From a virus, in IMG/VR virus record IMGVR_UViG_3300015372_000014, positions 1 through 30,289 of that record: a DNA stretch of 30,289 nucleotides; one strand, written 5' to 3'. Below are positions 1 to 7,681 of this stretch, one piece after another. The number at the start of each line of letters is the position of its first letter. Position 1 is the first letter of the stretch. The notes beneath the pieces were generated by a model. The model saw nothing but the letters and a program-made list of their open reading frames with translations. It made no database searches and was not told the DNA's origin. The translations under genes and the position numbers were made by a program.

Positions 1-1235
1 CGGCCAACGCGACCCAGGTCGAACTCGCTACCGCTACCCTACCGGGTGTGGGCAGTCTGGTCGGCAACGCTACGCATACACCGTCAGCCAGCGCCACAAT
101 TGCCGGTGTCGGCAGCTTTACAGCCGATGCCGCAACCGCTGGGGTGCAGAGCGGCGCCGCAACCTTCGGTGGGTCCGGCTCACTTAGTGCCACAGCGGTG
201 CTAATAGCGGCTGGAAGTGCCGCACTTTCCGGCGTTGGCCAGCCAACTTCAGCCGAAGTCGGCCAGTTGGTTACCTCGGCGACAGAACCGGGCATCGGTA
301 GCCTGACCGCAAATATCGTCGGTCGGCTCGTCGCCTCGACCGCGCTGACCGCCGTTGGCACCATCATCGCCGATGCCACCCAGGCCGGTGTGCAGAACGG
401 CGCCGCCACACTCACTGGACTTGGCTCGCTGACCATCGCCAATCCAATCCAGCGTTTGGCAGGGAATGTCAGCCTCGCCGGCGACAGCACACTGACCGCA
501 ACCGAGCTGGCGCGTCTGCTCGGTGCGGTAACCGTCTCAGCTTTGGGCACGCTCGCGACTGACGGTCTGCGCATTACCTATAGCGCCACGACAATCGACG
601 GCGTTGGCAGCCTCACCGCAGTTCCGGCAAGAGCTAGCACATGCACCGCTAGTATTTCCGGCGCTGGCTCACTCACAGCAACCAGTCTCAATATTATTGC
701 CGCGAGTAGCGCTACTGTTGCGGGCGTCGGCACCGTCACTGGCGACGGTATTCCCTGCCAATTCGGCGATGGGACGATAGCGGGCATCGGATCTGTTACC
801 GCTACCGGCAAGCTCACCGCCGCAGTATCGGCGACACTTGGGGGCTCAGGCTCACTTACGGTTAGCGCCGGCGTCATCCGCCGGGCAGCGACCGCACAAA
901 TAGACGGTGTTGGCACCGAGACGATAACACCGGTGCAGCGCCAGGTCGCTGGGGCATTGCTTCCGGGTGATGGCCTCGCCGATGGAACGCCGGATCAGAA
1001 TTGGGCATCGTCGGCGCAGATCGACGCGGTCGGCACCGCGGAAGGCGCTGGCTCTTGGCATCCATCCGCCACGCGCACGACATTCGGCGGTGCGGCGACG
1101 ATCAACGCGACGCCACACGTCATTCCACCCGCTCTGGAACGACCACCCCCTGGAGCCGCCCACGCCCGCGGTCCCGGTGGAACAGCACTCGCAGCGCCAC
1201 GTCGCTATAGCGGTCTCGCCGTCGGCGTTACGTAA
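1..1235 (+). CDS. Repeat-rich adhesin/fibre-like virion protein, 5' truncated
   Basis: The reading frame is open from the first bases (first whole codon at 3), so the gene begins upstream; the GTG at 48 is internal to a repeat and not a credible start. The visible 410 residues are almost entirely degenerate repeats of about 20 residues, roughly 18 of them, with the core A-T-x-x-G-x-G-S-L-T-A followed by a variable hydrophobic/charged stretch. Such a regular Gly/Ala/Thr/Ser pattern with alternating hydrophobics suggests a stacked beta structure. The C-terminus carries GSWHPSATRTTF and ends in a Pro/Arg-rich tail with RRYSGLA. The protein at 1708-4533 aligns with it colinearly through the last ~150 residues, so the two are paralogues. 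No signal peptide is visible. The role is inferred to be a head fibre, decoration or tail adhesin from its place before the head-tail connector. I recall similar G-x-G-x-L-x-A repeats in minor tail proteins of some actinobacteriophages, unverified. Confidence 0.8.
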   Translation, partial: ANATQVELATATLPGVGSLVGNATHTPSASATIAGVGSFTADAATAGVQSGAATFGGSGSLSATAVLIAAGSAALSGVGQPTSAEVGQLVTSATEPGIGSLTANIVGRLVASTALTAVGTIIADATQAGVQNGAATLTGLGSLTIANPIQRLAGNVSLAGDSTLTATELARLLGAVTVSALGTLATDGLRITYSATTIDGVGSLTAVPARASTCTASISGAGSLTATSLNIIAASSATVAGVGTVTGDGIPCQFGDGTIAGIGSVTATGKLTAAVSATLGGSGSLTVSAGVIRRAATAQIDGVGTETITPVQRQVAGALLPGDGLADGTPDQNWASSAQIDAVGTAEGAGSWHPSATRTTFGGAATINATPHVIPPALERPPPGAAHARGPGGTALAAPRRYSGLAVGVT

Positions 1236-1247
1236 AGGGGGTTGGCT

Positions 1248-1706
1248 ATGACGCTGCCGGTAAGCGGTTCACCCGTCATCAACGATTACGACAGGCTGTG
1301 GAACGCGATCGTCACGCTGCGGTCCGACTGTCTGAACATTAAACAATTGACCACCGCCGGATCGTGCAGTCTGCAATGGTTTCTGCAACTCGCGCAGGAC
1401 TGTCGGCAATACAACGCCATCTATGCTATCTGCACTGCCACCCCGACCTTGTCGAACGCGATTATTACTTGGGCACAACAGCAAACCCCGGGAGTGACGT
1501 TCAGCGGCACGGATTTCACCAATACGAATGCTGCGGTGCAAACCATGTTGTCGACGATCGCCGCGCAGTATCCCACGGGCTCAGGAGGCTTTCTCGCCGA
1601 TCGACACTGGGATCCGGCGGAAGGCCTCGTGTGGACGACGGTCACCGCGGCGCAGGTGCCGACGGTGCTAGCCGCGATCGACGCGTTCCTGGCGACGTTG
1701 TCCTGA
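1248..1706 (+). CDS. Hypothetical phage protein (152 aa)
   Basis: I do not recognise this protein. The frame can be opened at a TTG at 1242, but the ATG at 1248 is preceded by the purine-rich AAAGGGG at 1234-1240 with about 7 bases of spacing, so 1248 is the better start. The product is a small, probably soluble, mixed helical protein with a Cys-containing central part (residues about 27-62) and no signal peptide or membrane segment. It begins 12 bases after the previous stop, and the next gene's GTG starts one base after its own stop, so it is very likely translated from the same message as the two repeat proteins that flank it. A chaperone or assembly partner for those proteins is possible, but nothing in the sequence shows it. 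Confidence 0.8.
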   Translation: MTLPVSGSPVINDYDRLWNAIVTLRSDCLNIKQLTTAGSCSLQWFLQLAQDCRQYNAIYAICTATPTLSNAIITWAQQQTPGVTFSGTDFTNTNAAVQTMLSTIAAQYPTGSGGFLADRHWDPAEGLVWTTVTAAQVPTVLAAIDAFLATLS

Positions 1707-1707
1707 T

Positions 1708-4533
1708 GTGGCCCGTCTAGCGGGGTTTCTCCGCCACGCACCACTCCTCTTTCTGCGTCTCCCGACCTACCGCGAGATCGCCATCGCGGACTGGCAGACG
1801 ATGCGGCGGATCCGGACCGAGGGCGGCTGTCCGCAGCCGATCCCGGGACAGATCAGCAGCTATACGGTTATCGCCACTGTCACCGAAGCCGACGAGTGGG
1901 GCCAGGGAATTTGCGGCTGGCCTGGCCAACTCAAGGATTGTCCGAGCACTTGGTGGTGGGACGGTATCGTCCCTTGGGTTGCCGCAACCACGACGTTCGT
2001 CACCACGCCCGGCACCAATGCGACATGGTCGGTGCCGAGCGACTGGAACAGCGGCAACAACACGGTCGAGGCGATCGGCGCTGGCGGCACCGGCGGCCAT
2101 GATATCGGCAGCAACGGCGGCGGTGGCGGTGGCGGTGGCGGCGCTTACGCCAAGGCGCTGAACGTCTCGCTGACCCCAAGCGGCAGTGCCACCTACACGA
2201 TCGGCACGACTGCGGTCGATACGATGTTCGTCTCGACCAGCGTGTTGCTCGCCAAGGCGGGTGCCACCGGTCCTTCCGGCATCGGCGGCCAAGGCGGTCA
2301 GGCGGCGTCCTGCGTGCCGACGTTGGGGGCGTATTCCGGCGGCGACGGCAAGACCTGCAACACCGATAACGGCGGTTGCAGTGGCGGTGGCGGTGCCGCT
2401 GGGCCGGATGGCACAGGCAAGACTGGCGGCGCCAATGTGTCCAACAACGGCGGCGGCGGCGGCGGTGCAGGCGGCGGATCGTCGACTGCTGGCTCGGATG
2501 GCGCCGGGTTCACTGGGGGGAACGGCGGCGACGGGTTTAACGGCACCGGTCATGGGACCGCCAGCGCCGACGCGACGGATGGGACCGGTGGTGGTGGCGG
2601 CGGCGGCAATTTCGGAAATGCGGCCGGCAAGGGCGGCACCGGCATCGCGTCCTGGACCCAGACCGCTGGCGGGGCAACCGCTGGGGCTGGCGGCGGCGGC
2701 GGCGGCGATGGGATTTTAGGCGGTTCAGGCACAGCAAACGTCGGCGGATTGTATGGCGGCGGCGGCGGCGGTCACAGCAGTGGCGGCGCCTCTGGAGCTC
2801 AGGGCATCATCGTCACCACCTATACGGCGGGCGGCGGCACACAAACTGGTTCCGCAACCGAAGCTGGGGCAGGCACCGTTGTCGCGACAACCATCATGCG
2901 GGAGGTCGGAACCGCGACCGAGCCGGGCGTCGGCCAGCTCACGGTCAGCGCCAAACAAGTTCTCCTCGCCAGTGCCGCACTGCCGGGCATCGCCACACCT
3001 TTGGCAAGCCCGGTTGCCAGACTACTCGCCACCGCGACATTTGCTGGTTCTGGTGGCCTGACGGCGGCGCCGGTCCAAGCAGACATCGCCACCGCAACCT
3101 TCCCCGGTCTGGGTTCATTGATTTCGGCCCCGGCTGTCTGCGCCACGGCGCAGCTGAATGGCGCAGGCGGACTGACAGCATCGGCGGTTCAGCGGCAGAT
3201 CGCGACTTCGACGCTTCCCGGCGCAGGGTCGGTAACGGCGTCGCCCATTCAGCGGCAGCTTGCCACCAGGACGCTCGCTGGTGCAGGCGCCGTAACCGCG
3301 GATAGCCAGCACGCCCCATCCGGTGCAGCGACCATCGCGGGTAGCGGCAACTTCGGGGTCTCCGCCACACAGGTTGAGCTTGGCGCCGCGACGTTGCCGG
3401 GCGTTGGTGCATTGATACCGGCCGGGACGCACACCCCAGCGGCAACGGCCACTTTACCTGGTGTCGGCATACTGACTGCTGCGCTTGTCCAGCGGGAGCT
3501 CGGCGCTGCGACTTTGGCTGGTGCTGGAGCTCTGTCGGCCGCCGGCATGCATATCCCGACTGCCTCTGCCACGCTCGACGGCCAGGGCACATTCGATGCC
3601 GAAGCCGCGACGGCGGGCATAGCCAGCGGGGCATCAACGTTCCACGGCCATGGGTCAGTCAACGTCACCCCGGTTCAAGCCGAAGCGGTGACCGCGGCCC
3701 TGAATGGCACGGGAAGCATAACGCCTACGCCAGTCATGTGCGCTGCCGCCACAGGGACCATCGATGGCGTCGGACAGCTAACCGCAGCCGCTGACCATTC
3801 GGTCTCGGCGACAGTAACTTTGGACGGCGTCGGCATAATCACGGCTGGACCTACTCACGCGCCATCCGGCGCGGCTTTGTTTTCCGGTGCGGCCAGCTTC
3901 GTTGCTGACGCAGCTTCGAATGCCCCGGCAGGCGCCGCGACGCTCTTGGGGCTTGGCACACTGTCGGCCGATCAGCTCAATACGATCGACGCCGCAACCG
4001 CCATACTCGCCGGTAGCGGTGCGGTCGTCGGCACCGGTATGCCGGCACAATTCGCCGACGGCGTAGAGGCGGGAACCGGGACGGTCACGGCTAGCGCCAA
4101 GCTAATCGCGGCAGGATCCGCGACAGTCGCTGCCAATAGTTCGTTGACCGCGAATAACGTTGTCCGTCGAGCAGCCGCCGTTGAGCTAGACGGTGCTGGC
4201 GAAGCAACCGGCACTCCGGTTCAGCGCATGAGTGGCGCAGGCACGCTGGTCGCTGACGCGATGGTTGTCCCCGCACCGGTGCAGCGGTTGGCAACTGCCG
4301 CCGAACTGGTTGGCGAGAGCGAGGCTGTCGGCGCTGGCTCCTGGCATCCGTCAGCGACGCGGACCACGTTCGATGGCGGCGGCGCGCTGCTGGGTAATCC
4401 GCACATCATCCCGCCCAGCCTACCTTGGGCCAGAGCTGGCCGTGGCGGCGCCCTAGCACGGACAGGAGGTGACGTGGCCTCGCCAACCAATCGCAGGTAT
4501 TCAGGGCAGGCGGGGGAGCGAGAATTGGCATGA
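1708..4533 (+). CDS. Glycine-rich domain plus G-x-G-x-L-x-A repeat adhesin (941 aa)
   Basis: Probable virion adhesin. Residues ~1-93 form a unique N-terminal region with Trp/Cys-containing stretches. Residues ~94-375 match the glycine-rich domain type seen in phage receptor-recognition proteins: an entry strand (TWSVPSDWNSG, then TVEAIGAGG), long poly-Gly tracts, and an exit strand GAQGIIVTTY. From ~380 to ~905 follow about 26 repeats of roughly 20 residues with core A-T-L-x-G-x-G-x-L-T-A. The C-terminus (GSWHPSATRTTF, then NPHIIPPSLP and NRRYSG) mirrors the end of the truncated gene at the window start, showing gene duplication. GTG at 1708 is chosen because it sits one base after the preceding TGA and suggests translational coupling; an ATG at 1801 is an alternative. 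It overlaps the connector gene by ATGA. Attachment to head or tail is unknown; the repeats probably make an elongated shaft. Confidence 0.85.
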   Translation: MARLAGFLRHAPLLFLRLPTYREIAIADWQTMRRIRTEGGCPQPIPGQISSYTVIATVTEADEWGQGICGWPGQLKDCPSTWWWDGIVPWVAATTTFVTTPGTNATWSVPSDWNSGNNTVEAIGAGGTGGHDIGSNGGGGGGGGGAYAKALNVSLTPSGSATYTIGTTAVDTMFVSTSVLLAKAGATGPSGIGGQGGQAASCVPTLGAYSGGDGKTCNTDNGGCSGGGGAAGPDGTGKTGGANVSNNGGGGGGAGGGSSTAGSDGAGFTGGNGGDGFNGTGHGTASADATDGTGGGGGGGNFGNAAGKGGTGIASWTQTAGGATAGAGGGGGGDGILGGSGTANVGGLYGGGGGGHSSGGASGAQGIIVTTYTAGGGTQTGSATEAGAGTVVATTIMREVGTATEPGVGQLTVSAKQVLLASAALPGIATPLASPVARLLATATFAGSGGLTAAPVQADIATATFPGLGSLISAPAVCATAQLNGAGGLTASAVQRQIATSTLPGAGSVTASPIQRQLATRTLAGAGAVTADSQHAPSGAATIAGSGNFGVSATQVELGAATLPGVGALIPAGTHTPAATATLPGVGILTAALVQRELGAATLAGAGALSAAGMHIPTASATLDGQGTFDAEAATAGIASGASTFHGHGSVNVTPVQAEAVTAALNGTGSITPTPVMCAAATGTIDGVGQLTAAADHSVSATVTLDGVGIITAGPTHAPSGAALFSGAASFVADAASNAPAGAATLLGLGTLSADQLNTIDAATAILAGSGAVVGTGMPAQFADGVEAGTGTVTASAKLIAAGSATVAANSSLTANNVVRRAAAVELDGAGEATGTPVQRMSGAGTLVADAMVVPAPVQRLATAAELVGESEAVGAGSWHPSATRTTFDGGGALLGNPHIIPPSLPWARAGRGGALARTGGDVASPTNRRYSGQAGERELA
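2846..4410 (+). repeat. About 26 degenerate ~60-bp coding repeats
   Basis: Inside the 941-residue protein, segments of 19-23 codons recur, each encoding a variant of A-T-L-x-G-x-G-x-L-T-A plus a linker often ending V-Q-R-x-x-A. The repeats are well diverged at DNA level, so this is an old array maintained as protein structure, not a recent tandem expansion. Confidence 0.8.
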
Positions 4534-5147
4534 CATACAGCCAAAGCCTGGAAATCACCGAGGTCGCCGATACGCAAGATCTTACCGTTTTGGCCAGAGC
4601 CAAGATGGAACTAGGGATTGCGGTTGGCGACACATCGCAGGACGATCAGCTAACGGTCTGGATTCACGAAGCATCCTCACTGATCAATTCGCAGGTCAAT
4701 CGCGTGCTCGGCCGCGAAAAGGTCAGCGAGACATTCGAATGCGGATACAGCGGCCATATCGGTGGGTTATCATTGTCACGCTATCCAGTCGCTATCATCG
4801 ATAGCGTTTCATGTTCTACCCAATCGCTCGCAACCACCGACTATCGCTTGGATGCAAACAAGGGTCTGCTCTATCGTAACTTCGGTCGATGGACCGGCGA
4901 GATTGTCGTTAACTATCAGGCTGGTTATCAATTGCTCGGCGAACTGCCCTACGATTTGGAACGTGCCTGTCTGCAACTGATGCGTTACCGCCAAACATCG
5001 GCGCTGCGTGATCCATCGATCCGCAGTGAAGAGGTGCCGGGGGTTTACAATGTGTCGTATTGGGTGGGCACCGTGCCCGGATCCGATGCGGCAATGCCCG
5101 CCGATGTCACCAGCATGCTAGCGCCGTATCGCGACCTTCCTATCTGA
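4530..5147 (+). CDS. Head-tail connector protein (gp6-like adaptor)
   Basis: At 205 residues it fits the HK97 gp6 / phiE125 gp8-type connector family, whose rings join the portal vertex to the tail. Features seen: a helical N-terminus (LARAKMELGI, then DDQLTVWIHEASSLINSQVNRVLGRE), a central beta part with SRYPVAIIDSV, the YRLDANKGLLYR segment, VVNYQAGYQLLGELPYDLERA, and a late helix with RYRQTSALRDPSIRSEEVPG ahead of the C-terminal LAPYRDL. These match the conserved order of the family as I know it. The ATG overlaps the stop of the preceding gene (ATGA), indicating translational coupling. A portal and capsid gene would be expected upstream, outside the window. Confidence 0.8.
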   Translation: MTYSQSLEITEVADTQDLTVLARAKMELGIAVGDTSQDDQLTVWIHEASSLINSQVNRVLGREKVSETFECGYSGHIGGLSLSRYPVAIIDSVSCSTQSLATTDYRLDANKGLLYRNFGRWTGEIVVNYQAGYQLLGELPYDLERACLQLMRYRQTSALRDPSIRSEEVPGVYNVSYWVGTVPGSDAAMPADVTSMLAPYRDLPI

Positions 5148-5195
5148 AACCTGCGGGCTGCCACTGTAATTACTAATCACAGGAGGAATGGTCGA

Positions 5196-5381
5196 ATGGA
5201 CTTTCTGGTCGAACTCCTGGATGCAGATGGCAAGGTAATGGTTCAGGACGATAAGTTCCTCGGTTACAGCTTACCGTCGCTGCTGCTTTTGCTTGCTCGC
5301 CGCGCCACCCTGCGACCCGAACTGAGTGAATGCCGCGGACTGAATGTCCGCGAATTACCTCCTCAGGTCATTGAGCCATGA
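5196..5381 (+). CDS. Small hypothetical protein (61 aa)
   Basis: Not recognised. A near-perfect Shine-Dalgarno sequence AGGAGGA (5181-5187) lies 8 bases before this ATG; another ATG at 5188 directly touches the SD and is in a different frame, so 5196 is preferred. The protein has an acidic N-terminal part (ELLDADGKVMVQDDKF) and one hydrophobic stretch SLPSLLLLLARR that is short for a transmembrane helix, then a charged tail. It lies between the connector and the probable head-closure gene and overlaps the latter by ATGA, so it is probably a virion morphogenesis factor; no specific role can be shown. Confidence 0.7.
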   Translation: MDFLVELLDADGKVMVQDDKFLGYSLPSLLLLLARRATLRPELSECRGLNVRELPPQVIEP

Positions 5382-5707
5382 ACGCCGACGGGTTTATGCG
5401 CATCATCGCCGGCCAGCAAGGTCCGGTGCAGGCGATTACGATGCGTCGCGCTGGCTTCCCCGATGTTCCTTGCGCTGCAGCGGTGCTTATCGGTCGTGCT
5501 TTCGACGTAGTTGGTGATGCGCAGCAGACGCAGGACAGAGTCATGCTGTCTGACCGCCAACTCAACGCGGCGGGATGGACTGAGGAGCCGCATCACGGGG
5601 ATCAGGTCATCTACCAGAATGGTCGCGTGACAGTGGTCCAAGGTCGCTCCGAGATTTTCAAAATGGGTGGTGATCGCGTATTCATCCTCCGTTGCTTAGG
5701 CGGCTAA
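5378..5707 (+). CDS. Putative head-closure / head-tail joining protein (109 aa)
   Basis: The assignment rests on size and position: in siphoviruses a ~100-130 residue head-closure protein usually lies between connector and tail terminator, as here. The sequence is a small beta-rich protein: an N-terminal segment with PVQAITMRRAG, a middle GRAFDVVGDAQQTQDRVMLSDRQL, and a C-terminal DQVIYQNGRVTVVQGRSEIF followed by VFILRCLGG, which reads like the beta-barrel of joining proteins (describe property, test nominal vs real shape, return to strand). Its ATG overlaps the preceding TGA, and the next gene starts one base after its stop. Without a structure or profile match the function is provisional. 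Confidence 0.6.
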   Translation: MNADGFMRIIAGQQGPVQAITMRRAGFPDVPCAAAVLIGRAFDVVGDAQQTQDRVMLSDRQLNAAGWTEEPHHGDQVIYQNGRVTVVQGRSEIFKMGGDRVFILRCLGG

Positions 5708-5708
5708 C

Positions 5709-6176
5709 GTGTCGCCCGATGTTTGGCAAGCGGCTCGTGCACTCATCGAAGAACGCGCCATCGCGCTGAACCTGCCGGTGCAGTGGCCAAACGCCGACTT
5801 CGTCACCCCACCGCCGCCATCGCTCTGGCTAGCGATCGATCTCGCGGCCGAGTCGGCCGAAGCCATCGAACTCGGCATTCACACGTGGATGGAAACTGGC
5901 AGCGTCTGGCTGCACCTCATGGTGCCGCTGAATAGCGGGATCGATACCGCGCTTGTCTATCGCAAGTCACTGGCCACCGCATTCCGCGTAACGCCTCCCA
6001 CCAACGTCGGACTCTACTGGGACCGGCACACGTTCGATCCGCTGTCGCCCGACGATGGCGTATGGCGGCGTCTATCGGTGGCGATATCCTATCGCTTCAC
6101 CGACATCCCCGCCCTGGGCGTTGAAGCTGCCGCAGCATTTCCGGGCGTCGCCGATATGGATGCCACCGCAGCGTAG
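5709..6176 (+). CDS. Tail terminator-like protein (155 aa)
   Basis: Resembles the DUF4128-type phage tail terminator family, which forms a ring that caps the tail tube and stops its polymerisation before head joining. Supporting features: an N-terminal helix (DVWQAARALIEERAIALN), a PVQWPNADF segment like the family's W/P-N-x-x-F, a central strand pair with TGSVWLHLMVPLNSG, a helix (IDTALVYRKSLATAF) and a C-terminal strand WRRLSVAISYRFTD. It starts with GTG one base after the stop of the head-closure candidate. Length and place, after connector and closure genes and before the tube gene, agree with the assignment. The appendage gene that separates it from the tube gene is an insertion relative to the usual order. 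Confidence 0.7.
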   Translation: MSPDVWQAARALIEERAIALNLPVQWPNADFVTPPPPSLWLAIDLAAESAEAIELGIHTWMETGSVWLHLMVPLNSGIDTALVYRKSLATAFRVTPPTNVGLYWDRHTFDPLSPDDGVWRRLSVAISYRFTDIPALGVEAAAAFPGVADMDATAA

Positions 6177-6190
6177 CGCGTTTTCTACGC
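6171..6190 (+). terminator. Weak hairpin at the tail terminator gene stop
   Basis: GCGTAG (6171-6176) pairs with CTACGC (6185-6190) around an 8-base loop; the TAG stop codon lies in the left arm. The following bases are only moderately T-rich (AATCTTATCTTT), so this is a weak terminator or message-processing element at best. Confidence 0.3.
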
Positions 6191-6221
6191 ACTAATCTTA
6201 TCTTTGATTGGAGTCACCCAC

Positions 6222-7499
6222 ATGAGTGGTAGCACCACCGTGCCGACGATGGACGCATTCAATGCGGTCGTATCCAAGGTGGATGCGCTGAACAACCGCG
6301 TCACCGTGCTCGAGCATGGCAATCCTCCGCCCCCACCACCACCGCCGCCGGATAAGAAGCCATCGGCTGATGGCACCACGGTCACCAACACGACCGGCGA
6401 AATTGTCGACGGCAAAGGGCGGACGTTCAAGCTCACCGGCCCGGCAAGCAACTACCAAATCAGCACCGACGGCGCGGTCTCTGGCGGGATGGTCGTGCGG
6501 CTCTATGCCAAAGGCGGGCTCTGCTACCAGGAGAATGTCAACCACGACTGGTGGGTGATGCCGCTTGCTGCGACAACCTACGGAGACGACGACTGGGTTG
6601 GATGTCCTAATCCCACCGGCGTCGCTCCTCCGCCACCGCCCCCACCAACGCCTCCTGGGCCAGTCGCTGGTGTTCCCAAACCCGCCGCTGATGTCGGCTT
6701 TACCAAGCTGACGCATGGTCCGGATGTCACGCTGGGAAAGAACTGGTTTGCGGTCCCCGGTGCATCGAACGGCGTCGTCCAAGTCTCCCCAGGAGTGGTC
6801 AGGGATAACGGCCCGATCAACGGCGGCAATTGGCACTACAACTACCACTTCGGCACCGAACGCAATGACAACGGCAAATTTGGCGGCGTTGGCTTCGGTG
6901 GTGGCGGCTACTTCGAGATCATCATGTCGATCGAAGGTAACATCGGTGGCTGGCCCGGCAACGGCACCGGGTGGCCTGCATGGTGGACCGATGCCGTCGA
7001 GGGCGCCTACGACGATTTCCCCAATCCACCTGGGCCAAAGATGCAACATATCGAGTATGATGCCGCTGAGTTTCTGCCCAAATCAAACCGCGACTACAGC
7101 GCCGGCATCATCCACTGGACCGATGCGCTTTCGCCACCTGACCAATTCAACAACAACGCCATCGGACAGGACAGCCACGTACAGCTTCCGTCCAACAACA
7201 ACTTCGCCGCGCGTCATAAATATGCTTGGCTGTGGGTGCCAGCGACCAGCACGACCAAAGGTTATATCAAGAACTACTTTGATGACCAACAGGTCGGCGC
7301 CACCTACACGTGGACGCCCTACGTCAGTGGCGACGCGCCAAACACTCCCGGCGATCCACCGTGGAGCATCATGGACCGCCAGCACTGCCGGTTGATGATC
7401 GGCACCTGCGTCGAAAACCCGCTGACGGTTTATAGTGTGTCCGTCTGGCAGAAAGACGACAGCCACAACATCCGGCGCGGTGTATCGATACCCGGATAA
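6222..7499 (+). CDS. Appendage protein with coiled coil, proline linkers and GH16-like domain (425 aa)
   Basis: Probable virion glycan-binding or glycan-cleaving protein. Residues ~8-32 form a heptad-like coiled coil (FNAVVSKVDALNNRVTVLEH), likely an oligomerisation stalk. Two polyproline linkers (from ~34 and ~135) bracket a ~90-residue module that recurs four times in the giant protein downstream. Residues ~155-425 look like a GH16/concanavalin-type domain: GGGYFEI, GWPAWW, the catalytic-type motif IEYDAAEF (E278, D280, E283, fitting E-x-D-x-x-E), and YAWLWVPATSTTKGYIKNYF. In GH16 enzymes the two Glu are nucleophile and acid/base for beta-glucan hydrolysis; the substrate here is unknown. 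A TTG at 6204 can open the frame, but ATG 6222 has GGAG at 6210-6213 with 8-base spacing. No signal peptide. It is inserted between tail terminator and tube genes. Confidence 0.8.
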   Translation: MSGSTTVPTMDAFNAVVSKVDALNNRVTVLEHGNPPPPPPPPPDKKPSADGTTVTNTTGEIVDGKGRTFKLTGPASNYQISTDGAVSGGMVVRLYAKGGLCYQENVNHDWWVMPLAATTYGDDDWVGCPNPTGVAPPPPPPPTPPGPVAGVPKPAADVGFTKLTHGPDVTLGKNWFAVPGASNGVVQVSPGVVRDNGPINGGNWHYNYHFGTERNDNGKFGGVGFGGGGYFEIIMSIEGNIGGWPGNGTGWPAWWTDAVEGAYDDFPNPPGPKMQHIEYDAAEFLPKSNRDYSAGIIHWTDALSPPDQFNNNAIGQDSHVQLPSNNNFAARHKYAWLWVPATSTTKGYIKNYFDDQQVGATYTWTPYVSGDAPNTPGDPPWSIMDRQHCRLMIGTCVENPLTVYSVSVWQKDDSHNIRRGVSIPG

Positions 7500-7530
7500 C
7501 GCCGGCCTAAAGCCCCCCGCTCATAGCTGC

Positions 7531-7557
7531 TTCGCCGACAGCTTATTCATCGGCGAA
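7531..7557 (+). promoter_or_regulatory. Perfect 8-bp hairpin upstream of tail tube gene
   Basis: TTCGCCGA (7531-7538) and TCGGCGAA (7550-7557) are exact inverted repeats with an 11-base loop. No T-tract follows on either strand, so it is not a typical intrinsic terminator; an mRNA-stabilising or processing structure in the 182-base gap before the highly expressed tube gene is possible. Confidence 0.4.
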
Positions 7558-7580
7558 ATCTGAAAGATCGACGGTCTATC

Positions 7581-7610
7581 TGATCAAGCGGCGCCCCCCG
7601 CGCTTGGTCG
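7581..7610 (+). promoter_or_regulatory. Second hairpin upstream of tail tube gene
   Basis: TGATCAAGCG (7581-7590) can pair with CGCTTGGTCG (7601-7610) as ten pairs including two G-U wobbles, around the C-rich loop GCGCCCCCCG. It lacks a following T-run. Together with the hairpin 24 bases upstream it occupies most of the non-coding leader of the tube gene; no convincing -35/-10 promoter was seen in the gap. Confidence 0.35.
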
Positions 7611-7681
7611 ATACGCCGCTGTAGCGCCCGCCGGCTGCGTCAAGTCCCGGCATTTCTTCCACACAGACGGAGGGCAATGCC

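Noticed and set aside
1717-2553. Long minus-strand open frame (278 codons) opposite the glycine-rich gene
   Set aside because: It is the shadow of GC-rich Gly/Ala codons; its translation is Arg/Ala-rich without motifs, and the plus frame has clear domain structure.
2945-3637. Minus-strand open frame of 230 codons inside the repeat region
   Set aside because: Arg/Pro/Trp-rich low-complexity translation and no start signal; the plus-strand repeats explain the region.
2846-4410. Repeat array considered as CRISPR or direct DNA repeats
   Set aside because: Units are in one long reading frame, vary in length by whole codons and are similar at protein level only.
6198-7049. Minus-strand open frame of 283 codons opposite the GH16-like appendage gene
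   Set aside because: No recognisable motif or ribosome binding site; the plus frame carries a conserved domain shared with another gene.
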